A stretch of DNA of 63,227 bases from an uncultured Saprospiraceae bacterium (GCA_937951615.1 CALFBH010000004.1:1-63227), one strand, 5' to 3'; numbered from the stretch's first letter, positions 8,562 to 16,538 are shown. A program made the numbers and translations. The notes: generated by a model not told the origin, from the sequence alone.

Positions 8562-9950
8562 ATGAAAAAGATAACTATACTTCTACTCGCATTCTTAGGA
8601 TTACAAATCTGCATTTCCGCACAAGCGACAGATGAAGATGCCCTCGCTATACGCGAAATATATGACGTAGTTCTCTCACAGGGCGATTGCTATGAAACCC
8701 TCGAATACCTGACCAAAGAAGTCGGTGGACGCCTGAGTGGTTCACCAGGAGCCGCCGCAGCAGTCGATTATGGCCAGCAAAAATTTGAGACGATGGGCTT
8801 TGATAGTGTTTGGCTACAGCCTTGCATGGTCCCGCATTGGGAGCGTGGCGACAAAGAAATTATAAAAATTGTCAGTTCTAATATGATTGGCACACAGGCT
8901 TTAAATGGCGTTGCGCTGGGCGGTTCTGGTAGTTCAGGAGATGTGGGTGTAGCAGCTGAAGTTATTGAAGTCAAAAGTCTCGACGAACTCAAATCATTGG
9001 GCGCAGCCAAAGTACGTGGTAAAATTGTATTCTATAATCGACCAATGGATCCTTTGCAAATCAGCACATTTGCAGCTTATGGCGGTGCAGTAGATCAGCG
9101 CGTTTATGGTCCACAAACCGCAATGGAATACGGCGCAGTAGCCACCTTAGTCCGCTCCATGACGACCCGCCTGGACGATGTACCACATAGTGGTGTCACT
9201 GTTTTTGAAGATAGAGAAAAAACCATTCCTGCCATTGCCATCAGCACCAATGATGCTGAATTGCTGAGTGGCTTACTGAAAAAAGAACCTGTCCGCGTTT
9301 ATGTTCGCACTACTGCACACTGGATGCCAGATAAGTTGTCTTATAATGTCATTGGAGAGATTAAAGGCAGCACCCATCCAGATGAAATTATTCTGGTCGG
9401 TGGTCACTTGGATTCTTGGGACTTGAATGAAGGCGCGCATGATGATGGTGCAGGTTGTGTACAGGCTTTAGAAGTCGTTCATGTTTTTAATACTTTAAAA
9501 AAGCGTCCAAATCGAACACTACGTTGTGTCTGGTTTATGAATGAAGAAAACGGGCAGGCTGGCGCAAAGGAATATGCCAACTGGTCGAATGAATTAGGTG
9601 AAAAACACATTGCTGCAATAGAGTCAGATCGAGGCGGTTTTACACCAAGAGGCTTCACCACAGAAGCCGACGAATCCGTGTATAAAATACATCTGAAAAA
9701 AGCAAAAAGCTGGGAAAACTTACTCAGCCCATACGGACTAACCATCAAAACTGGCGGCAGTGGCGCAGATGTCACCCGACTGAAACCACAAAAGGGTCTG
9801 CTATTTGGCTTAGCACCAGATTCGCAGCGTTATTTCGACTATCACCATGCGACCAATGATACTTTTGACAAAGTGAATAAACGGGAACTCGAACTAGGCG
9901 CAGGTGCTATGTCTGCGTTGGTTTATTTGCTGGATAAGTATGGGATGTGA
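8562..9950 (+). CDS. Secreted M28-family zinc aminopeptidase/carboxypeptidase
   Basis: 462 residues with an N-terminal signal peptide (about 1-22, cleavage near SAQA). A PA-like insert occupies about 110-245, followed by the M28 catalytic domain. Its metal ligands are visible: GGHLDSWD (His and Asp, about 279-286), HDDGAG (bridging Asp), NEENGQAG (Glu general base and ligand), ESDRGGF (Asp), and the final YHHATNDTFD His. All five ligand positions are filled, so it should be active. It acts in the periplasm or outside on peptide N-termini or dipeptides; exact specificity is unknown. No T9SS tail is present. Confidence 0.92.
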   Translation: MKKITILLLAFLGLQICISAQATDEDALAIREIYDVVLSQGDCYETLEYLTKEVGGRLSGSPGAAAAVDYGQQKFETMGFDSVWLQPCMVPHWERGDKEIIKIVSSNMIGTQALNGVALGGSGSSGDVGVAAEVIEVKSLDELKSLGAAKVRGKIVFYNRPMDPLQISTFAAYGGAVDQRVYGPQTAMEYGAVATLVRSMTTRLDDVPHSGVTVFEDREKTIPAIAISTNDAELLSGLLKKEPVRVYVRTTAHWMPDKLSYNVIGEIKGSTHPDEIILVGGHLDSWDLNEGAHDDGAGCVQALEVVHVFNTLKKRPNRTLRCVWFMNEENGQAGAKEYANWSNELGEKHIAAIESDRGGFTPRGFTTEADESVYKIHLKKAKSWENLLSPYGLTIKTGGSGADVTRLKPQKGLLFGLAPDSQRYFDYHHATNDTFDKVNKRELELGAGAMSALVYLLDKYGM

Positions 9951-9954
9951 TTTG

Positions 9955-10210
9955 GTTACGGGTGTATCGGTAACTGGTGATTAGTAACTGGTAACTGATC
10001 TTCGTAGTTCATTCATTCGTGATGGAAATTGGTTATTGGTATATTAACCTATTGGTAACTGGTGATTAATATTCGAGAATCAAGAAGTCCAGGTTGTAAG
10101 CGAAGCGATACAACCGCAGGCGAAGTCCCTCTCCACCGAAGGAAGGAGTTCCGATAGTTATCGGAAAGGTGAGGCAAACTGGGCTAATTGGTGATTTTAA
10201 ATTTAAAACA
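9955..10210. repeat. Word tract plus family D repeat copy 2 (inverted)
   Basis: Positions 9955-10075 are variants of GGTAACTGGTGATTA, the reverse-strand version of the ACCAATCACCAG words elsewhere. Positions 10086-10184 carry the reverse complement of the family D block at 2616-2700, with an added palindrome TTCCGATAGTTATCGGAA (about 10149-10166). The block stops 26 bp before the gldD start codon. Confidence 0.7.
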
Positions 10211-10807
10211 ATGTTCAAAGTATTTTTATGTGCTTCTTTAGGTTTTCTATTCCTCTGGTCTGCTTGTGGCGAACCGGATTATACGCCCAAGCCAAGAGGT
10301 TATCCTAAAGTCAATTATCCGACCAAGACCTACGAAAAATTCAATGAGGATTATTGTGCCTTTACTTTTCAAAAACCCGTCTATGCAGAAGTGGTGCAGG
10401 ATCAGGATTTTTTTGGCGAAAAGCCAGAGTCAGAATGCTGGTTTGACTTAGTCATTCCTACCCTTTCGGGAAAAATACATTGCAGTTATCGGGAAATCGG
10501 TGGTAAAAATAAGTTGGATAAACTGATTAACGATACCTACAAACTCGCGCACAAACACAACATCCGCGCTGATTATATCGATGATATCAGAGTCAACAAA
10601 CCGAATAATGTACACAGCACCATTTTTGAAATACAAGGCTCGGCAGCTTCGCCTTTTCAGTTTTATGTAACAGATAGTACTCAGCATTTCCTACGCGGTG
10701 CACTCTACTTCAACACACAACCCAATCCCGATTCTATGGCGCCGATCATTGAGTTTGTGAAGCAGGATATTGTGAATATGGTGAATACTTTTGAGTGGAA
10801 AGACTAA
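10211..10807 (+). CDS. gldD: Gliding motility lipoprotein GldD
   Basis: 198 residues. The signal peptide ends in a lipobox (FLWSAC; acylated Cys about residue 19), followed by the GldD hallmark PKPRGYPKVNYP. The conserved C-terminal half contains QFYVTDSTQHFLRGALYF and ends in NTFEWKD, both typical of GldD. GldD is required for gliding and T9SS function in Flavobacterium; its precise role is not settled. In the envelope it would be a lipid-anchored periplasmic protein. I chose the ATG at 10211 because it starts directly at the signal peptide; the frame is open upstream to 10169 but that part lies in a repeat. Confidence 0.88.
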   Translation: MFKVFLCASLGFLFLWSACGEPDYTPKPRGYPKVNYPTKTYEKFNEDYCAFTFQKPVYAEVVQDQDFFGEKPESECWFDLVIPTLSGKIHCSYREIGGKNKLDKLINDTYKLAHKHNIRADYIDDIRVNKPNNVHSTIFEIQGSAASPFQFYVTDSTQHFLRGALYFNTQPNPDSMAPIIEFVKQDIVNMVNTFEWKD

Positions 10808-10808
10808 A

Positions 10809-10831
10809 GTAGCACAGACATTCCTGTCTGT
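10809..10831. repeat. GTAGCACAGACATTCC word, single copy
   Basis: A 23-bp block directly after the gldD stop that also forms both outer arms (one inverted) of the nested palindrome at 23701-23883. GACATTCCTGTC is itself a near-palindrome, so it can fold as a hairpin after gldD. Confidence 0.65.
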
Positions 10832-10865
10832 AATTGAGTGATTGTAAAATTGCATGATTGTGTTT

Positions 10866-10918
10866 TCCCACTCCTTCGTTATTCGAAATTCCTTGTTCGA
10901 TATTCTATATTCCGTTTT
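10866..10918. repeat. Word tract TTCGTTATTCGAAATTCC, copy 1
   Basis: About 50 bp almost identical to 23585-23630. It consists of variations on ATTCGA/ATTCCG and fills the gap before the next gene. Confidence 0.6.
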
Positions 10919-10988
10919 AGTATAAGAACGTATCCCAAACGACATTTTAATACCGAGAGAAAGGCTAATTTTGGTAAAATTTAAAACA

Positions 10989-11606
10989 ATGAAAAAATTA
11001 AGCGTCTCCTTTATTCTAGTTTTTTGTCTCCTAAATGTAGCTTTTGCTCAACTGAGCAGAACTGGAAATTTTGTAGCGAACACTGCTATCTATCCCATAT
11101 CGGGCGATGTAACTGTCACCTCAAATGCAGGAATAATTTCTGTTCAGTTTGAAAATAATTTCTCTACCATTCAAGGTATAAGACTAGAAGTCTTTCTGGG
11201 GAAAAGTAAAAACCTGAATACAGCAACAGATTTAAAAATAAGTACAGTCCCATTGGATGATGGAACGGCTATGAGTACGCCGATTACCGGAGTTCGAACT
11301 TTTGCTGTTCCTCTCGGAACAAATCTATACGAATATGACAACGTGATTGTGCAGTGTACTGTCGCCAATGTATTATGGGGTCATGCCAATCTTTGCGAAA
11401 GCTCCCTAAACCTCAGCACGAGCCCACTTCCTACTGACATCTATCGTGGAGAACAAAACATTCTGAGTAGTTCCATGATCGACAATGCTGCTGATGTTTC
11501 CTTTGAAGCTCAAAATATGATTTTGTTGGACTCCAATTTTGAAGTTCCGAATACTAGTGATTTTAGTGCTGTTGTGGGTGCTGCTCAGGGTTGTGTTATT
11601 GAATAA
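10989..11606 (+). CDS. Secreted protein with C-terminal 3-coathanger stack module
   Basis: 205 residues. Signal peptide at 1-20 (ending FAFAQ-like, seen as NVAFAQ). The middle (about 25-150) is beta-rich and unrecognised. The end carries the module also found at the end of four other proteins in this window: an aromatic strand FEAQNMILLDSNFEV followed by DFSAVVGAAQGCV. That module, known as the 3-coathanger stack domain, is frequent in Saprospirales exported proteins. The start at 10989 begins the signal peptide directly; the longer frame from 10971 adds six residues with no support. Confidence 0.75.
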   Translation: MKKLSVSFILVFCLLNVAFAQLSRTGNFVANTAIYPISGDVTVTSNAGIISVQFENNFSTIQGIRLEVFLGKSKNLNTATDLKISTVPLDDGTAMSTPITGVRTFAVPLGTNLYEYDNVIVQCTVANVLWGHANLCESSLNLSTSPLPTDIYRGEQNILSSSMIDNAADVSFEAQNMILLDSNFEVPNTSDFSAVVGAAQGCVIE

Positions 11607-11656
11607 GGAATGAGGTGCCAAAATGCCCGAATAACAGATTTTATTCTGACCTTCGC

Positions 11657-11689
11657 TTGCATAAATCCGTCTAGTTTTTTTTATATTTG
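11657..11689 (+). promoter_or_regulatory. Bacteroidota promoter (TTG, 22 bp, TATATTTG)
   Basis: TATATTTG at 11682-11689 fits the -7 consensus and CTTG at 11656-11659 is the -33 element at 22 bp spacing. The ATG of the next gene is 20 bp downstream, which supports the start at 11709. Confidence 0.5.
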
Positions 11690-11708
11690 TTGAACTAAAA
11701 ATAGAAAA

Positions 11709-12128
11709 ATGCTCGCAATCTCTAAAGCTACACATAAGAGATATGAAATCATCATGGATATTCTATCATTCAAGTCTTTACATGAAAAATGGGACGGATT
11801 TGATGCTATTCCGATGGAAGTGAAAAGTGCCACCAACGCTATCAAATTAATGGATTACATTGGTGAGAATATTTTTTGTGATGTTACCAATTATTACCCA
11901 AATCCAAACGGTACGATTACATTCGAATGGGAAAACAAGAGGGCAGTTTACTCACCGATTAATCTCCACAAGAATAAACAAAGACTAAACAACAACTTTT
12001 ATAGACCGCCTGCCAATTCAAATGAGGTATCGGTGAATCGTTTTGATTTTACAAATGCTGGTTTTCTGAAAGCACTTGCCAAAAAGTTTCAAAACTCAGA
12101 ACATCGCAGGATATACTTTGGATTTTAG
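11709..12128 (+). CDS. Hypothetical protein with WDGFDA motif
   Basis: 139 residues, no signal peptide. It contains LHEKWDGFDAIPM (about 22-34) followed by an alpha-helical stretch and NYYPNPNGTITFEWE (about 62-76). The pattern W-D-G-x-x-A-x-P plus P-N/D-G-x-I-x-x-E-W occurs in a widespread family of small uncharacterised cytoplasmic proteins of roughly this size, often in accessory regions. No enzyme motif is apparent. The promoter at 11657 suggests a monocistronic unit. An alternative ATG at 11754 would start just before the motif. Confidence 0.65.
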   Translation: MLAISKATHKRYEIIMDILSFKSLHEKWDGFDAIPMEVKSATNAIKLMDYIGENIFCDVTNYYPNPNGTITFEWENKRAVYSPINLHKNKQRLNNNFYRPPANSNEVSVNRFDFTNAGFLKALAKKFQNSEHRRIYFGF

Positions 12129-12239
12129 AAAAACGTCATACAATTCCTGGAAATCTTTGCAAAGATAGATTCTAAGGGATTACTTTTAAATTCTTTCATA
12201 TTTTACTTTTAGCACTAAAAAATAACAAATATTAGCAAT

Positions 12240-12285
12240 CCCCACATTTGAATTTGAGTTTGTTTTTTGAGTTTGAATTTGAATT
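12240..12285. repeat. TTTGAATTTGAA word tract
   Basis: Degenerate tandem copies of TTTGAATTTGA / TGAGTTTG directly after the minus-strand FGE gene. The same words occur at 14571-14605, 55513-55553 and 56460-56490, each time at a gene end. Confidence 0.55.
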
Positions 12286-13311
12286 TCAAATCTCCCCAAC
12301 ACACCGAAACCCAATATGAAACAAACTCGTCTCCACAGTGTTCGTTGTCTGACCAAAATAAGTATAGCCATGACACCAGTTCGGTTCGCATAAAAACGAG
12401 CCGCCTTTCAGGATTTTCTGTGAAGTTGAATCTGGTACAAAAGCCGCAAGATTTATCCCTTTTGGCAAATGCCAGTCGCTTGTCCATTCCCACACATTGC
12501 CCGCCATATCGTATAAGCCGATAGGCGTCGCACCATATATTCCGATGGGCGAAGTATATTGATAACCATCTTCCACTTTATTGACATGCGGAAAAATACC
12601 CTGCCAGACATTCGCATTATATTCCTTGCCATTTTTGATGTCATTGCCCCAGGGATATTGTGTATTTGTCGTCGCTCCATTGGTGGCGGCAAGTTCCCAT
12701 TCTAGTTTAGTGGGGAGGCGTTTTCCTGCCCATTGGCAATAAGCCACCGCATCATTCCAGGAAACCTGGGTCACTGGATGCACATCTTCCGCTTTGGACT
12801 GATTAGTGCCCATTGGATATTCCCAGTTCGCCCCTTTTACCAGTTCCCAGACTTTTTCTTCGATTAAAAACACGCCGGCATCACCAAATTTTTCAGCTTC
12901 TGTTTTGAAATTCGTTGCTTGTACAAATTTGCGAAAAGCTGCTACTGTGACGGGCGCATTGTCGATATAAAAACTATCCACTTGTATGTCGTCTTTTTCG
13001 ATTCCGGGAATAAGAATCGCTTCGACTCCCGTGTAAGTTGGTCTTGGTTTGGCGCAAGCCCAAAAACATAATCCTAGTAGGAAGATGGTTGTTCTATATG
13101 AATATCTACATAACGAATTGCACAGTTTTGAAAGAAAGTGTATCAACTTTATCCGATTGTCCACCCCCTTAGTCCCCCTCCAAAGGGGGATATATGATTG
13201 TCCCCCTTTGGAGGGGGTGAAGGGGGTGGATTGCTGAACAATTTCGAAAAGACTATTGTGCAATTTCTGATAAAAATTATATAAAAATGGTAACACTATT
13301 TTCAAATTCAT
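12286..13311 (-). CDS. Formylglycine-generating enzyme (SUMF1-type), predicted lipoprotein
   Basis: The catalytic domain spans about 230 residues and follows true FGE closely: TNFKTEAEKFGDAGVF, KGANWEYP, HPVTQVSWNDAVAYC, GKRLPTKLEWE, YPWGND, GNVWEWTSDW and GFRC at the end. The two catalytic cysteines of FGE appear to be present as LCEPNWC (C-x4-C), where GldJ/GldK-like paralogues usually lack them. It would oxidise a sulfatase-type Cys to formylglycine, here at the membrane, because an FLLGLCFWAC lipobox precedes the domain. The only in-frame ATGs lie beyond a palindromic repeat (13113-13266); a TTG at 13146 may be the true start. The N-terminus is therefore uncertain. Confidence 0.85.
   Translation of the reverse strand: MNLKIVLPFLYNFYQKLHNSLFEIVQQSTPFTPSKGGQSYIPLWRGTKGVDNRIKLIHFLSKLCNSLCRYSYRTTIFLLGLCFWACAKPRPTYTGVEAILIPGIEKDDIQVDSFYIDNAPVTVAAFRKFVQATNFKTEAEKFGDAGVFLIEEKVWELVKGANWEYPMGTNQSKAEDVHPVTQVSWNDAVAYCQWAGKRLPTKLEWELAATNGATTNTQYPWGNDIKNGKEYNANVWQGIFPHVNKVEDGYQYTSPIGIYGATPIGLYDMAGNVWEWTSDWHLPKGINLAAFVPDSTSQKILKGGSFLCEPNWCHGYTYFGQTTNTVETSLFHIGFRCVGEI
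13113..13266. repeat. Nested palindromic element, family C copy 1
   Basis: Inner arms TCCACCCCCTTAGTCCCCCT... (13160-13190) and its inverted copy (13201-13230) enclose a 10-base loop. Outer arms AATTGCACAG (about 13117) and GACTATTGTGCAATT (about 13250-13265) are also inverted. The element covers the 5' end of the FGE reading frame and is open in that frame, so it would be translated if the upstream ATG is used. A related TCCCCCTTTGGAG block lies inside the gene at 46719. Confidence 0.8.
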
Positions 13312-13401
13312 TGATAAAAATTGATTTTCAAACATCAAATATCCCAAAAAACTTTGTTTTCTTTAAACTTAAACTTAATCTTGTACTTAAACTTATTAAT
13401 T

Positions 13402-13644
13402 ATGGACAAACCAACAATTGCAGGAAAGACACCACTACCCGTAGAATTAGAAGCTGGAAAAACCTACGCCTGGTGTTCCTGCGGCGAATCTTCCAATCAG
13501 CCCTTTTGCGATGGCGCACACAAAGGCTCTTCTTTTGTACCCAAAGTATTCGTCGCAGAAGAAAGCAAGACAGCTTACATGTGTACCTGCAAACACACCA
13601 ACAATCCAGGATTTTGTGATGGTTCACATAAAAAGTTAGACTAA
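13402..13644 (+). CDS. Double CDGSH iron-sulfur domain protein
   Basis: 80 residues with two CDGSH-type [2Fe-2S] sites in tandem: CSCGESSNQPFCDGAH (about 24-39) and CTCKHTNNPGFCDGSH (about 61-76). Each has the 3Cys:1His ligand set of the mitoNEET/CISD family. There is no transmembrane helix, so it is a soluble cytoplasmic redox or Fe-S protein. The partner is unknown. Its stop lies 2 bp before the next start, so it is probably translated together with the decarboxylase. The ATG at 13402 is chosen because upstream in-frame sequence is A+T-rich leader. Confidence 0.9.
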   Translation: MDKPTIAGKTPLPVELEAGKTYAWCSCGESSNQPFCDGAHKGSSFVPKVFVAEESKTAYMCTCKHTNNPGFCDGSHKKLD

Positions 13645-13646
13645 AA

Positions 13647-14408
13647 ATGGACATTCAGCAATTCGCCAAAATTCTTGATGAAGCTGCGCTTCATGCCAAA
13701 TCCGTCGAGCAACTCAGTCATCAACAGGCATTCAGCGAGCAGGAAGCATACTCCATACAAATTGCTTCCATGCAGCGTCGCTATGAAAGAGGTGAAAAGC
13801 TCATCGGACTAAAAATGGGTTTTACCAGCAAAGCCAAAATGGAACAAATGGGTGTCCATGATATGATTTGGGGACGACTTACTGATCGTATGTTTTTGAA
13901 GGACGGTGATACCTTCGTGATGAGTCGGGGCATCCATCCACGCGCCGAACCGGAATTGTGCTTTCTAGTCGGAAAAAAAATCGACCGCGAACTCAGTTTA
14001 TCCGAAATTGGCGATTATATAGAAGGCGTAGCCGCTGCTGTAGAAATTATAGATTCCCGCTACCAGAATTTCAAATTTTCACTGGAAGATGTCATTGCTG
14101 ACAATTGTTCCTCCGCCGGATTTGCGGTAGGCGAATGGCATGACCATAATTTTCCATTGAATAATTTAGATATGGCTATGGAAATTGATGGTGAAGTGGT
14201 GCAATCTGGTTCATCAGCCGCCATACTCGGCAATCCCTGGGAATCCATCGTAGCCGCTACCCGACTAGCCCATCAATATGGACAGGAAATTCCAGCAGGA
14301 GCTTATCTCATGGCTGGTGCAGCAACACCTGCTGTGTATCTGAAAGCCGGACAAACTATAGAGGTGAAAGTGGAACGACTGGGAACAGTTGGGTTTCTCA
14401 CTGTTTGA
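13647..14408 (+). CDS. 2-oxo-3-hexenedioate decarboxylase / 2-oxopent-4-enoate hydratase family
   Basis: 253 residues of the fumarylacetoacetate-hydrolase-like fold. Features: GLKMGFTSKAKMEQMGV (about 52-68), the metal-binding region HPRAEPELCFLVGKKI (about 92-107; Glu ligands in EPE), and GVAAAVEIIDSRYQNF (about 124-139). The family includes 4-oxalocrotonate decarboxylase and 2-hydroxypentadienoate hydratase of the meta-cleavage route; the MGFTSKAKMEQMGV form favours the decarboxylase. In related bacteria such genes also serve 2-aminomuconate and tryptophan-kynurenine breakdown. No other pathway gene is nearby, so the pathway is inferred only. Confidence 0.85.
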   Translation: MDIQQFAKILDEAALHAKSVEQLSHQQAFSEQEAYSIQIASMQRRYERGEKLIGLKMGFTSKAKMEQMGVHDMIWGRLTDRMFLKDGDTFVMSRGIHPRAEPELCFLVGKKIDRELSLSEIGDYIEGVAAAVEIIDSRYQNFKFSLEDVIADNCSSAGFAVGEWHDHNFPLNNLDMAMEIDGEVVQSGSSAAILGNPWESIVAATRLAHQYGQEIPAGAYLMAGAATPAVYLKAGQTIEVKVERLGTVGFLTV

Positions 14409-14410
14409 AA

Positions 14411-14556
14411 ATTTGGTCGATAGTCCGCAGTCCATAGTCGATGGCTGCAAAACCAGTTCACACAACCTTTTTAATTTTTAAAGACGCATTTTGCGGAGCA
14501 AAATAATGCATTCATATTACGTCTTGTCTATCGACCATGGACTATCGACCATCAAC
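14411..14556. repeat. Nested inverted repeat, family A copy 1
   Basis: Outer arms GGTCGATAGTCC (14414) and CTATCGACCATGGACTATCG (14529-14548) are inverted. The core GCATTTTGCGGAGCAAAATAAT (about 14486) is a hairpin. Copy 2 is at 19067-19214 and a half copy at 26046-26068. It directly follows the decarboxylase stop. Confidence 0.75.
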
Positions 14557-14606
14557 AATTCTATTGAATTTGAATTTGGTGTTTGAGTTTGAGTTTGAAT
14601 TTAAAA

Positions 14607-15335
14607 TCAAGCCTCCCCTCTCCGTTTTCCAGTAAACCGGTAACCCGCTGTCAATTGCACATAAACATTCCGAATCACGCCATCTGCCAGCGGATACGTT
14701 TCTTTAAAAACAGAACGTAGTCCACTTGATAAGCGAAATTCGTAATTAAGTCCAAAATCCGTTTCATATCGTACTCCGCCAATCACGCCATAATCCCAGG
14801 TTTGCAAATGCTGACTTTCGTCAAATTCCTGATTTTCGACAGGCAAATCCGCCACACCAATCCGCACTGAACCATTCGATACGCCAGAAATTTCACCTTG
14901 TAAGAGATAGCCCACATAAGGTCCCAAAGCTACATTCCAATGTTCCGAAATATAATAATGCCCCAATACAGGTACTTCGATATAACGATTATCAAACCCC
15001 CCATCTACATCGCCCTTAAATTCGGCGGCAATCCAGACCATCGTATCTGCTCCCGGTGGTTCATATAAATAGTTATACTCATCCACTTCCGCAGGTGTAC
15101 TGAAAGAAGATTTTTTCTGGGTATAATAAGCTTCCATTCGCAAACCCCATTTTTCTGTTATGTTGTATTCTGTAACAACACCAGCAACAGTCCCAATGCC
15201 CGGCTTACCCGTTGCCCCCTCTTCCGCAGGACCAATAGGCGTACCCGCCGTGAAACCCAGTCGAATGCCCGTTGCCAATTGCGCGAAGCTCATCGTGCAA
15301 ATGAACAAGAGTACTAAAGTAGAAATATAACGCAT
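14607..15335 (-). CDS. Outer-membrane beta-barrel protein (PorT-like fold)
   Basis: 242 residues with a clear signal peptide (1-18, CTMSFAQ). The mature part alternates hydrophobic and polar residues in strands such as WGLRMEAYYTQKKSSF, YIEVPVLGHYYI and VYVQLTAGYRF near the end. This fits the 8-stranded OmpA/PorT-like 'outer membrane protein beta-barrel' family common in Bacteroidota. No enzymatic or peptidoglycan-binding domain is present. Role is probably structural or a small porin; not further assignable. The word tract ATTGGTGATTGGTG lies just upstream of its start. Confidence 0.8.
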   Translation of the reverse strand: MRYISTLVLLFICTMSFAQLATGIRLGFTAGTPIGPAEEGATGKPGIGTVAGVVTEYNITEKWGLRMEAYYTQKKSSFSTPAEVDEYNYLYEPPGADTMVWIAAEFKGDVDGGFDNRYIEVPVLGHYYISEHWNVALGPYVGYLLQGEISGVSNGSVRIGVADLPVENQEFDESQHLQTWDYGVIGGVRYETDFGLNYEFRLSSGLRSVFKETYPLADGVIRNVYVQLTAGYRFTGKRRGEA

Positions 15336-15339
15336 AATG

Positions 15340-15412
15340 GTATTGGTGATTGGTGATTGGTGATTGGTGGTCAGTCACTATTTACCAATCACCATTCACC
15401 AATCACCAGTTA
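15340..15412. repeat. ATTGGTGATTGGTG word tract with inverted half
   Basis: The first half is GGTGATTGGTGATTGGTG, the second half CCAATCACCATTCACCAATCACC. The tract is therefore both tandem and inverted and can fold on itself. It separates two minus-strand genes. Confidence 0.65.
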
Positions 15413-16348
15413 CTAATTCACAATAAAAGAGCCACTACTCAGGTCATGCCCTCCTTTGTTTTTCAATAAGAAATAATAGGTTCCAGCTTTCCAGTCAGTC
15501 AAATCTAAATTAATCAACTCGCCTATCGTCTGACTGCTTTGCACCAGCCTGCCCATTGCATCGAAAACCAATAACTGCCCTTCCAGTAAAACGTCATCCA
15601 GTTCGAGCATAATTTGGTCATTTGCAGGATTGGGATACGTTTTAACAGCGATTTCTGGCGAAAGTACATTGATAATTCCGACGGGATCAACGAGTTTCAC
15701 ATTATCTACATACAACTGACTACCAATCTGTCCTGCAAAATCATTACCTGCTGCGCTTGATGTAAAGGCTATCTGCATCGTATCTGGCGTCACGCCTTGC
15801 ATTTTATAGTCAAATTCCAAGTCCAGTGCAGTATAATCACTCACAGTCTGGGTACTTCTCAGTTGGCAATGCGCCACCGTATCCCGCTGTTGTGTAGTCG
15901 AATTCCATTTAAATAAAGTAGAATAAATATCCATAGAATCGCCACTTACAGGGAAATACTTATAGTGACATTGAAATCGTTCAGGTGTTCCGGTATAAGG
16001 CACGCCAAATTTAGGACTATTGGTTGGGTCGCCAATATCCAATACAAAGTCGCCTGTCCATAAAGCACCTGAAGTAAAGGTAAAAAAGATGGTCAATGAT
16101 TCCATCTTGGCGGCATACTGCCCTGAGAAAGCATCCGAGGTTTTTTCAACTGGATTGGTCGCTGGTGCAATGATTTCCAAATCAACTGCAAAATTAGCCG
16201 TTGCCCAGGGTCCGTCAGGCTCATCAAATCGTCCGGATTCTGATGCTGTCCAATCTTCCAAATCAAGGTTATCAAGGGTTGTTTGTGCTGTTCCATATAA
16301 ACATACAAACAAAAATAGGGGCAATAAAATCACTCTGCTCATCATCAT
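15413..16348 (-). CDS. T9SS type A cargo with PCMD-like carbohydrate-binding domain
   Basis: About 311 residues from the ATG cluster at 16342-16348 (signal peptide ILLPLFLFVCLYGTAQ). The mid part (about 25-225), with FSGQYAAKME, TGDFVLDIGDP, HYKYFPVSGDSMDIY and GSQLYVDNVKLVD, resembles the PCMD putative carbohydrate-metabolism domain. The C-terminal about 75 residues are a type A T9SS sorting domain (KTYPNPANDQIMLEL ... AGTYYFLLKN). It would be exported through T9SS and anchored or released at the surface. The annotated open frame extends 20 residues further upstream, but the promoter at 16380 and the signal peptide support the shorter start. Confidence 0.82.
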   Translation of the reverse strand: MMMSRVILLPLFLFVCLYGTAQTTLDNLDLEDWTASESGRFDEPDGPWATANFAVDLEIIAPATNPVEKTSDAFSGQYAAKMESLTIFFTFTSGALWTGDFVLDIGDPTNSPKFGVPYTGTPERFQCHYKYFPVSGDSMDIYSTLFKWNSTTQQRDTVAHCQLRSTQTVSDYTALDLEFDYKMQGVTPDTMQIAFTSSAAGNDFAGQIGSQLYVDNVKLVDPVGIINVLSPEIAVKTYPNPANDQIMLELDDVLLEGQLLVFDAMGRLVQSSQTIGELINLDLTDWKAGTYYFLLKNKGGHDLSSGSFIVN

Positions 16349-16379
16349 TAATGGTTTAGTTTCGATTATTATGGTATAA

Positions 16380-16409
16380 CAAATGTACATTATTTGTTGT
16401 GTAAACAAA
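16380..16409 (-). promoter_or_regulatory. Bacteroidota promoter for the T9SS cargo gene
   Basis: On the minus strand TACATTTG (16387-16380) is preceded by TTTG (16409-16406) at 18 bp spacing. The start codon cluster at 16348 is about 31 bp downstream. Confidence 0.5.
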
Positions 16410-16501
16410 GGGAGATGTAATCATTTTTTAGTGAAAAGTTACATTGCGAAACAAAATAAGTTCAATAGCGAAAAACATTAGGAACAAGGATTTTATTGAA
16501 A

Positions 16502-16533
16502 TTGATATTTTCATGGATAACTTGCTATCTTTG
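16502..16533 (+). promoter_or_regulatory. Bacteroidota promoter giving a leaderless or near-leaderless mRNA
   Basis: TTG at 16502-16504 and TATCTTTG at 16526-16533 are 21 bp apart. The ATG of the hydrolase gene is only 5 bp past the -7 element, so transcription would begin at or beside the start codon. Confidence 0.6.
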
Positions 16534-16538
16534 CACCT

